Source of the DNA: Gibbula magus
Taxonomy: Eukaryota > Mollusca > Gastropoda > Trochida > Trochidae
Length of the DNA stretch: 64,000 nt
Reading direction: 5' to 3'
NCBI GenBank assembly: GCA_936450465.1
Contig: OW388296.1
Location: 45,951,250-46,015,249, forward strand
This document shows, one piece after another, positions 56,733 through 64,000 of the stretch. The position numbers were made by a program, and so were the translations under genes. Below the pieces are notes generated by a model. It worked only from the letters and a program-made list of their open reading frames with translations. It was not told the origin of the DNA and did not search any database. Each line of letters opens with the position of its first letter. Position 1 is the first letter of the stretch.

Positions 56733-58001
56733 TTAGTACTTTTGCGATCCACTGTAAGCCATGTTATCTAGCTTCAAATTTGAACTGTTAGTCTCGACAT
56801 TATTATTCCTTGAATTTGGAGCACTAGTTCCGCGGAACCTCGTTTTGAAACAGGAAGTGACGATATGGCGGAAGGTATTGCTGAGAACAAGGACAAAGAA
56901 GAAATTGAGAGGAAATGACAGAAAAATCAAGAAATTGCTCACGACAAGAAGTTCACCAACAGTTTGGTTATCAATAACCTCATTCTGTGAATAAATCTGA
57001 GCAAAATAGATGATAAGATTAGCATCCACGAAGAGTTCCAGAAGACAAGTGAAGGACGTGACCAAGATTAACATCAGAGATAGGCGGATGGTGTTTCTGG
57101 TCTCCGCAACTTCAGATTGGTGATGCCCAGCTACAAGTCTCTGTCTGTACCTGTAGCTCTTGTATGTGATCCGGATGAGGATCACATTGCACACCAGGAG
57201 ACACACACAGGGTAAAATCTGGGCTACGATGATCCTAATCCATGTGTAAACGTATGCAAAATATTCCACATCGTCCATGAGAACCGTTTTCTGGATACAT
57301 GTATCTGAGAACTGTATCCCCTCTTCTGTGTAGATTTCTTTCCCTATGACAGTGATTGGTCTGACGACTGTAAACAGCTGAAATGAATGGCAGGTTAAGG
57401 CTACTACCACGATCACAATGTAGGCAATACCCACTCCTCTGTATCGCGTGATTATGGAATCAAATGGGGATTTTGTTACTCCGATGTAGCGTTGAAAGGC
57501 AAGCAAGGCCCTTGACCATAACGAAACCGTGTGGACAAGCTTTGGTGCAAAATTTCCGAGGTAACTGATGACAATACACCATGACATACTGGGGTAATTT
57601 TTATGTCCCTCATATGTGTACATGTAAAAGTATCCCGGGAGTGGAAATAAGCCAGTGAGTGTGTCACATATTGCTATGACAACTAGTATGACATTCGTCG
57701 GTGTCCTTGACTTTCTGTGGGAAAGGGATATAACTAGCAGCGTGTTGAGTATTAGTGTTACAATAATCACACAAGGAGCTGCGTATCCCATTAAAGGCGT
57801 TGCTAGATCTACCGGAGCAATTTGAGCCAAGTCCATGAGATAGTCAAAGTATTTTTCAGTTTTGTTCACGAAATCAGTGACATTTAGGCACACATCCTGA
57901 ACATAATCGCTTGAGACATTTTTGCCTGATACTGTTGAAACACGTTGAAGACAAAATTCATGCACGTCCGCCATATTTATGTGTCTCCTCACATAACTCA
58001 T
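56733..58001 (-). CDS. Class A GPCR, FMRFamide/sex-peptide-receptor-like
   Basis: A 422-residue intact single-exon seven-helix receptor. The extracellular N-terminus (1-73) has N-glycosylation sequons at 28, 40 and 46. TM1 is ~74-94 (Asn86), TM2 ~103-123 (ICDTLTG, Asp113), TM3 ~142-170 with Cys142 and AFQRYIGV in place of DRY, TM4 ~188-210, TM5 ~249-275 with Pro264, TM6 ~305-330 and TM7 ~346-372 with SFPLNFFFV in place of NPxxY. Cys142 and Cys235 can form the usual extracellular disulphide. QRYI after TM3 and the LLEL segment of TM6, without CWxP, recall the FMRFamide/myoinhibitory/sex-peptide receptor group, so a neuropeptide ligand is likely; the exact ligand is unknown. The short tail has a possible palmitoylation Cys384. 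Met10 is an alternative start. Confidence 0.88.
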   Translation of the reverse strand: MSYVRRHINMADVHEFCLQRVSTVSGKNVSSDYVQDVCLNVTDFVNKTEKYFDYLMDLAQIAPVDLATPLMGYAAPCVIIVTLILNTLLVISLSHRKSRTPTNVILVVIAICDTLTGLFPLPGYFYMYTYEGHKNYPSMSWCIVISYLGNFAPKLVHTVSLWSRALLAFQRYIGVTKSPFDSIITRYRGVGIAYIVIVVVALTCHSFQLFTVVRPITVIGKEIYTEEGIQFSDTCIQKTVLMDDVEYFAYVYTWIRIIVAQILPCVCLLVCNVILIRITYKSYRYRQRLVAGHHQSEVAETRNTIRLSLMLILVTSFTCLLELFVDANLIIYFAQIYSQNEVIDNQTVGELLVVSNFLIFLSFPLNFFFVLVLSNTFRHIVTSCFKTRFRGTSAPNSRNNNVETNSSNLKLDNMAYSGSQKY

Positions 58002-58274
58002 CGTAGGACTTAATTATCAGTTCCGGTTTAGTTGTTCTGTTCTTTCAGAAAGTTCACACGTCCGTGATGTTACACATTAACGAGAATACGCCTTCTTAAG
58101 ATGAGGGATTGTAAAAGTTCATTGCTTTTCACGAAAGTATTACATCGGAGATCTGAAAAGAGAAATTGGAAAAAATGTTGATTCATGTATGCAATTAAGA
58201 TAAGGATAAAGATATGAAATTAAATGAAAAGGTAAATTTAAGCAGTATATTAAGTAAAATATATAAACCTTTTA
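58002..58274. other. 5' flank of the GPCR gene
   Basis: No motif could be assigned as promoter. A family B SINE begins 274 bp upstream of the GPCR start codon. Confidence 0.4.
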
Positions 58275-58588
58275 GGGGTGAGTTGGGTTTTAACGCCGAT
58301 TTCAAGAGAATTTCACTTATATCGCGGCTGCTAGTATTATGGCAGGGAGAAAGCCTGCAACGCCATGCGGCTATGCATTGCGGTGAAACCTGCGACCATT
58401 CGCCTGGAACTAGCGAACCATGGGTGGTACTACGCTGAAATTCAGTGAAGCATTGCACCCATATCTTACTGAGTGTAGAACACTTCTCCACTGCAGACAA
58501 TTTTAAAGTTACCGTGTCCTTGGCGGGATTTGAACCCATGACCTCTTACTCCGAAGCCGAACGCGCTAACCACTGCGCTATCCCGCCT
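58275..58588 (-). mobile_element. tRNA-derived SINE, family B, minus-strand copy
   Basis: On the minus strand: GGCGGGATAGCGCAGTGGTT head, GGGTTCAAATCCCGCC B box, the AGTGTTCTACACTCAGTAAG region, CCACCCATGGTTCGCTAGTT, and GGCGTTAAAACCCAACTCAC at the 3' end. It is full length. Frames at 58195-58696 are shadows of this element. No clear target duplication was fixed. Confidence 0.92.
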
Positions 58589-59167
58589 TTTAAACATATA
58601 TTTATCGTTTTCAAAACACATCTTATGAATGCCAATCTTAAGGACATTGTAAGGACACTGCAACAAGTTTTGTTTGTGTTTCAACAAGATGAATAGTTGA
58701 ATGACGTTGCATGATAAGATATATAAACCTTCATTTTCAATATTTCTATCGTTTACAAAACACGTCTTATCAATTTCGTTTGAAATAAACAGGACACTGC
58801 AACTTGTGTTTCAACAAGACCAATAAGTGAAACAGTTAACTTGCATGATTTATAGTAATTCATTCAAGGTTGCAAACACTCAACGACCACTTAACTAGGA
58901 TTGTATTTACACAATCTAGATAGCCCTATAAACATCTGGTGGGGCCATCAAGCTGTCAAGGCAGTGACGCCCTGATAACAGTACTTGTTATAGTCACGAT
59001 ATAATCCACCACAGTATTACAGGTAGTCTCATATGAAATATTATATAATTTTCATTTTCTCAACTCACGTGTCTGATTGTATCATTGTGTACTCAAATTT
59101 GTTTGATTTGAAACTATGCAAATACATGCATCATCATATCATATCATGTGTGTTATTGAAGTAGTTT

Positions 59168-59169
<2 letters not shown>
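58589..59169. other. Non-coding stretch with a short internal duplication
   Basis: No gene. Segments near 58605-58695 and 58735-58830 share TTTATCGTTTTCAAAACACA/TCTATCGTTTACAAAACACG and AGGACACTGCAAC, indicating a local tandem duplication of about 125 bp. Confidence 0.5.

Positions 59170-59246
<77 letters not shown>
59170..59246. repeat. (TA)n microsatellite
   Basis: 77 bp of alternating AT. Confidence 0.97.
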
Positions 59247-59248
<2 letters not shown>

Positions 59249-59489
59249 AAAAAGTAAACTTCTTCATAGTTCAAGTAATATATACATAAAATGTAGTGTG
59301 AATAGTGTGAATATATATGACCGATAAATTTCCAGTTGTACAACATTGTCGTCTATGGAGCTTCCAGATCGGTACACAAAAAAGTAGAACGAACCCATTA
59401 ATTCAAATCGCGGTATGTGAAACCTATGCCGCAGAAAGTTACGATCATTGAATCTACTGTCCTTATATCTGCTTTATTTCTCTCATAAC

Positions 59490-59580
59490 TCCGCACGGAG
59501 CGTCTTAATTTTAATTAAGACGCTGTGTTTTACTTTTTAATTATGAGGTGAGACTGAGATAAAATATCTGTCTGTCTGTC
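59490..59580 (+). mobile_element. LINE 3' tail with (CTGT)n and a short hairpin
   Basis: ATTATGAGGTGAGACTGAGA and TAAAATATCTGTCTGTCTGT match the (CTGT)n-tailed LINE ends elsewhere. At 59500-59526 GCGTCTTAATT...AATTAAGACGC forms a short perfect stem. Confidence 0.6.
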
Positions 59581-59641
59581 TATATGTTTCCGCTGAAGTT
59601 TGAACAAGCTAACGTCCGATCTTTTCATTGCATTTTCGCAG

Positions 59642-59820
59642 GGGGCATTCCAAATGTTGGGTCACACATTTTGCGAAGTGACACAGGGTAGTAGCTCTAA
59701 GGCAAGAGGAAACGTGTACTTCGATATTCCGGTTTACGCAAAATTGAAAATTAAAAAATATACTGGAAACGTTCGAGGAAATATTGTTGAATGTGAAACT
59801 TTAATGAGAAATGACAATTA
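59642..59820 (+). other. Weak candidate terminal exon
   Basis: A pyrimidine-rich stretch and TTTTCGCAG (acceptor-like, ending at 59641) precede a 59-codon open frame containing GAFQMLGHTFCEVTQG and YFDIPVYAKLKIKKYTG, ending in TAG at 59819-59821. No family is recognised and no upstream exon was found. It may be chance or the end of a dead gene. A SINE is inserted directly at its stop codon. Confidence 0.25.
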
Positions 59821-59825
59821 GCTGG

Positions 59826-60068
59826 TCTGCAGTAGAGAACTGTTCTACACGCAGTAAGGTTTGGGTGCAATGTTACACTGAATTTCAGAGTAGTACCACC
59901 CATTGTTCGCTCGTTCCAGTCGTTGCTCGCAGGTTTCACCGCAATGCATAGCCACATGGCGTTGCGGGCTTTCTCCCTGCCGTAATACTAGCAGCCGCGA
60001 TATAAGTGAAATACTCTTGAAAGCGGCGTTAAACCACAACTCACCTCCCCTCATAATCACCTCACCTC
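59826..60068 (+). mobile_element. SINE family B, headless copy with TSD
   Basis: The element starts TCTGCAGTAGAGAACTGTTC, the first bases after the tRNA head in the full copy at 35305-35611. It ends GGCGTTAAACCACAACTCAC plus CCTC-rich tail. The 12-bp direct repeat ACAATTAGCTGG flanks it exactly (59814-59825 and 60069-60080). It therefore arrived without the tRNA head; it did not lose it afterwards. Confidence 0.93.
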
Positions 60069-60896
60069 ACAATTAGCTGGAGCTCAGTTGAGTATTATAT
60101 ACATACTATAATATGTGAAAATTCATATAATAAACTTCCTTAATATGATTGAGAGCAATATACGTAAACTAAAATTACCTAAAAATTGGACTTTTGAACT
60201 AGAGTTCCATAACCCATAGAAACTGTTGTGACGTTACCAAGACAGATAATTTGTAAATAGACTATAAGACTACCGATTTTAATTGCTTCAAACAATTCTT
60301 CTCTACTGAAGCTTCGAAACAAGAAGCAGAAATATGCATATTGGAGGGTAAAGTATTGATTAGGCAAGTTGATACACATCTATGGTGTAATATTCAAATT
60401 TGCTTAATATATACTTCTCCACGTTTGACACTTCATACCTATTTCGATATAAATATATATGTTTGAGGTGTCAAACGTGTAGAATCAAATTTAAATCATT
60501 ATGCACAAATGAATACACGTTGTCAATCATCATAAATGTAAACCAAACGATATATACAAACAATAGACATATGTCGATATAAATAGGAGTCTACCGATGC
60601 GTACCGAAAGTTTGTTCACCTACATCTCAGTGCAAATATCATGTAAATTGACGTTCATTGTAACGTCAATAAAATTAAATCACCTACATCGACAATGAAT
60701 CATAATATTAATGTGTAAAACAATCATTCTCAAAGATTTTCTGTGGTCGTCACAGCATTGGTGCATGTCTATGAAATTTGGCATAGTGAAATAAATATAT
60801 TTAGAAGGCGTCAAGTTTTGAAAATTCAAATTTCCGAATAAAAGGTTCCATATTGACTTAATGAGAACAAATTCATCACAAATACAATGGATAGTT
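60069..60896. other. Non-coding stretch
   Basis: No supported gene. CCACGTTTGACACTTCATACC (60419) and GGTGTCAAACGTGTAGAA (60466) form a short inverted repeat. Confidence 0.5.
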
Positions 60897-61260
60897 TTAA
60901 AGGGGCAGTAGCACGTTTTTTGGAAAATTTATTTTTTCAAATTTCCCATTTATAATGATAGTTTATGTAATTTATACTTACTTTCGACGGTAAAATATCT
61001 TATTATACAAACCAATTATCCATAGTGGTAATAACGGTGTTGCGTATAAAGCAGAAATTGCATGGCCTCCATTTTATTGTGAACACATTTTATTATTTGG
61101 AAAGACAAAAAACGATTTCCATGGCTTTACGGAACCATGTACATTCATTTTTTAACTTGATTTTCCGAAGAGAGAAGGGTGTTTTACTATTGGTGACATT
61201 ATTTTTCAAATACATTTCATCGACTTATTTCAGCCAAAAAACGTGCTACTGCCCCTTTAA
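60897..61260 (-). mobile_element. TTAA MITE, copy 5 (inverted)
   Basis: TTAAAGGGGCAGTAGCACGT at the left and CGTGCTACTGCCCCTTTAA at the right. The interior is in reverse orientation relative to copies 1-4. The frame at 61025-61285 is incidental. Confidence 0.93.
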
Positions 61261-62317
61261 GAGCAAAATGTATGATGCATGTTAGACCAAGTTGGTCACT
61301 TACTGAAAAAATCACAGAAGAAATTAAACACTGTTTTTTTCAAAAACTTGATCCCTGGTCACTTCAAACAGCTGCCAAAATTGTAACTGTTTATCAAATC
61401 TGATTATGTTATGGGAGATTCAACTGTCTTCTTATAATTCAAACATGAAAAGTGATAGGTCTAGTTTTCGCGTCAATACGTTGATTATAAGACATGCAAT
61501 ATTACATGATGATATTTGCACTAAATACACAAATAGGTGAACAAACTTTCGGTATGCAGCTGTATAACATTACTTCATTATACGCCTTGCAAATTGTTTG
61601 AGAAATAGGTATTGGCAATATTTGACATACATACAATCATCAATATATCAATCATATCGACAATGCTGCCAGTGAAAGACAATATAAAGAATTTATGAAA
61701 AAATAGTTTTTGCAATGGTTACCTTTTCTGACATCTGAAATACGCACACACGTTCATGTTGTAGAAGCTGGACTGAACAACCTACCATATAACCATCACA
61801 TCTGTCACAATGCAATCACTTCCGTGTACACAATAGACATTCGCATTGGCTAAACAATGTTGTCACGATAAAGAGTCATTGTCAAGTAAGTGATTAACCA
61901 CACGAGCAAATGCGTCATATGGTTTTTACTTTGTGTGAATCCTGTTTTTTTCATCCGAGCGAGATGAAGATATTTGCAAATTTCGTAAACGTTGTATGAC
62001 AGTCTTTAAGTCAAAAAGTTTCTTAAGTTTATTACACGTTTCATTTATATGATTTATGTATCGATAAGTGTCCTCTTCAATAACGTAACGGTCACTTGTT
62101 ATATTTTCATAAAGTTGAATAATAGGAAAACGAGGATTTGTGATAATGTACTAATGCGTTTTACTTTATGGACAATAATAGTATAATATGCATGGGTTTA
62201 TCTCATTTAATAAAATGTCAGTAATCTGTCATCAGACCGTAAGTGTAGGTATATTAGATAGTTGCAATGACACATTGAAAGCGTAACAGTTCATATGACC
62301 AGTGCAAATAGTGCAGA
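61261..62317. other. Non-coding stretch
   Basis: No supported gene or clear repeat over about 1 kb. Confidence 0.5.
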
Positions 62318-62425
62318 ACGGGGATAGTGCAGGATCAAGAGGTCCGGGGTTCGAATCCCGCCAGTTGTTCGACAACTGTAGAGAACAGTTCTACATGCAT
62401 TAAGGTTTGGGTGAAAGTGCTTCTA
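62318..62425 (+). mobile_element. SINE family B, fragment
   Basis: GGGATAGTGCAGGATCAAGA, GGGGTTCGAATCCCGCC and GTAGAGAACAGTTCTACATG, then AAGGTTTGGGTG. The A-box part has a deletion and the 3' half is missing. Confidence 0.8.
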
Positions 62426-62491
62426 ACTTACCTTTCGAGATTTATTTCATTCAATGATTGATTGCGGCAGCGAACGTGAGTTTATATTAAG

Positions 62492-62823
62492 TTAAAGGGG
62501 CAGTAACACGTTTTTGAGGTGAAATAAGTCGATGAAATGTATTATAAAAATAATGTCACCAATAGTAAAACACCCTTCTCTCTTCGGAAAATCAAGTTAA
62601 AAATCAGTGTACATGGGAATCGTTTTTGTCATTCAAAATAATAATAAAATGTCCATCATGCAATTTTTGCTTTATACATAACACCGTTATTACCACTACG
62701 GATAATTGGTTTGTGTAATAGACTGTTTTACCCTCTAAAGTAAATATATATGACATAAACTATCATTATAATTGGGAAATTCGAAAAAATAAAATTTGCA
62801 AAAAACGTGCTACTGCCCCTTAA
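62492..62823 (+). mobile_element. TTAA MITE, copy 6
   Basis: TTAAAGGGGCAGTAACACGT at the left and CGTGCTACTGCCCCTTAA at the right. It is about 30 bp shorter than copies 2-5, with a deletion around the GGCCGCCATG region. Confidence 0.92.
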
Positions 62824-63329
62824 AATTAGGCAAAATAATTGTATGTTGCCGTTACGTTCCATTTTATACGTTTACTTAGTAGCATACATGTACATGTGTA
62901 TCTAAGCTGGCTCGGACTTATATAAGGGGTTCGTATAGGACATATCATTAAACACCAATAATTATAAACAATGTCATTTAAATCGCATTATTTTTCTTAA
63001 CAGCCATTTTACCAAAAGCCGCTTGAACTTAAAGGGATTCAATACTTGTATCTTACATGTTGTTTATTTACATTTACATTACATTTTTAATTTGTGAACG
63101 TATCTGTAAAGTGATGAACATAAATCTTATTCACATTTCATCCAATTCGTAAGACACGTACATGTAGGTATCAATTATTATGCCACCGTAGTAATTGACA
63201 GCTATAGTCGTTTTAAAAAATTATGTGCGGAGCAGGCTGAGTAGTCGTGCTTTCTGCAGTTTCAAACTATACACACATTCACCTTCTGATATAGTCCAGC
63301 TCCTGCTCATGTATAGGTCCATACATTCC
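62824..63329. other. Non-coding stretch
   Basis: No supported gene. Confidence 0.5.
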
Positions 63330-63487
63330 CATGTCCAGGTACCCATGTGTACAGCTGGGTGAACTGAGTGCAATGTGGATGAAGTGCCTTGCCCAAGGAC
63401 ACAACACAGTGTACGACCCAGTTCACACACGTGTGGTGTCTCCACCGGGATTCGAGACATGCTAACCACTACACCACTGTGCTCCAA
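63330..63487 (-). mobile_element. SINE family A, minus-strand truncated copy
   Basis: On the minus strand: GGAGCACAGTGGTGTAGTGG, then a deletion through the anticodon-equivalent region, ATCCCGGTGGAGACACC, CCTTGGGCAAGGCACTTCAT and CACATGGGTACCTGGACATG. The 3' portion is absent. The 88-residue frame beginning at 63487 is a shadow. Confidence 0.85.
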
Positions 63488-64000
63488 GGTAAAAACATTT
63501 AGTCTACTTCTGATACCTCTTGTTTATTTTCAACTGTGAGTGACCTACATCCAAGACCCTGATACTTTGCAACACGGTGGGTCACAGTGCCCACATATCC
63601 ACCCAATCCACCTTATCAACTGAGTATGTTTTGCCTGGAGACTTGAGTGCCCATGCTATAAGATACTGGCGACAGTTAGCTATTTAGAATATAGGAACAC
63701 GAAAAAAGTACACTGTCGACCAAAACAAACGCCTACCAGCTATGTTATCAGATTTCGTAAAAACTATAAGTAGCAGTTGAGCAATATTATAGCATTATGA
63801 AATCTCGCCATTTCTGCATAATATATTTAAATTTCCGAAGTTGTCATGTCACAAAGAATGGCGATTGTTGAAATGAGACAAATGAATTGTTCAGTTTTCG
63901 ATCAGTGCTTGATCAGAAAAACAATAGAAACAGATTTTCATACAACCACGAGCAACAATATAGGCAAGCATACGCATTAAAGTGGTGATGACGCTACACG
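63488..64000. other. Non-coding stretch
   Basis: No supported gene or repeat to the end of the window. Confidence 0.5.

Noticed and set aside
58195..58696. Frames of 73-114 residues
   Set aside because: They are translations of the family B SINE and its flank.
63221..63487. 88-residue minus-strand frame
   Set aside because: It starts at the first base of a family A SINE and follows its body.

Overview
This is a gene-poor, AT-rich stretch of animal nuclear DNA. Two uninterrupted, intronless protein-coding genes are visible, both on the minus strand: a LicD/fukutin-family sugar-phosphate transferase-like protein (14781-15845) and a class A peptide-type G-protein-coupled receptor (56733-58001). 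tRNA-headed SINEs, several non-LTR retrotransposon remnants, a DIRS-type element, many TIR elements and a receptor with FMRFamide/sex-peptide-receptor-like motifs suggest a marine invertebrate, most likely a lophotrochozoan such as a mollusc or brachiopod. That placement is inference; no marker gene fixes the species.

Layout. 0-15 kb: tandem repeats (648-795, 2281-2790, 4257-5374), a tRNA-derived SINE, a broken GIY-YIG endonuclease remnant of a Penelope-like element, and a run of TIR elements, one nested inside another. 14.8-15.8 kb: the LicD-like gene, whose stem region has expanded by three in-frame 96-bp repeats. 16-24 kb: dispersed repeats, an element full of the palindrome CCCATGGG followed by a long GTTGACTTTG array, and the 3' end of a LINE. 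25-34 kb: blocks of a GGGGACA-box repeat, interrupted by a truncated CR1/L2-like LINE and a hAT-like insertion. 35-45 kb: a SINE with perfect target duplications, a third LINE remnant, a CCCATGGG element inverted relative to the first, two long foldback hairpins, and four copies of a TTAA-flanked MITE, one of which sits inside another element. 45-52 kb: SINE, minisatellite, a third foldback hairpin and a degenerate tRNA-like sequence. 52.8-55.6 kb: a 2.8-kb DIRS-like retroelement with inverted terminal repeats, an internal complementary region and tyrosine-recombinase fragments. 56.7-58 kb: the GPCR. 58-64 kb: more SINEs, MITEs and one weak candidate exon.

The two genes show no shared pathway or operon-like relationship. 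The main biological content is the mobile-element community: SINE family A carries a 3' motif found in the local LINE, the TIR elements occur in small families of two to seven copies, and one insertion keeps an internally verifiable empty site. The most distinctive structures are the DIRS termini and the three foldback hairpins that share an apex design.
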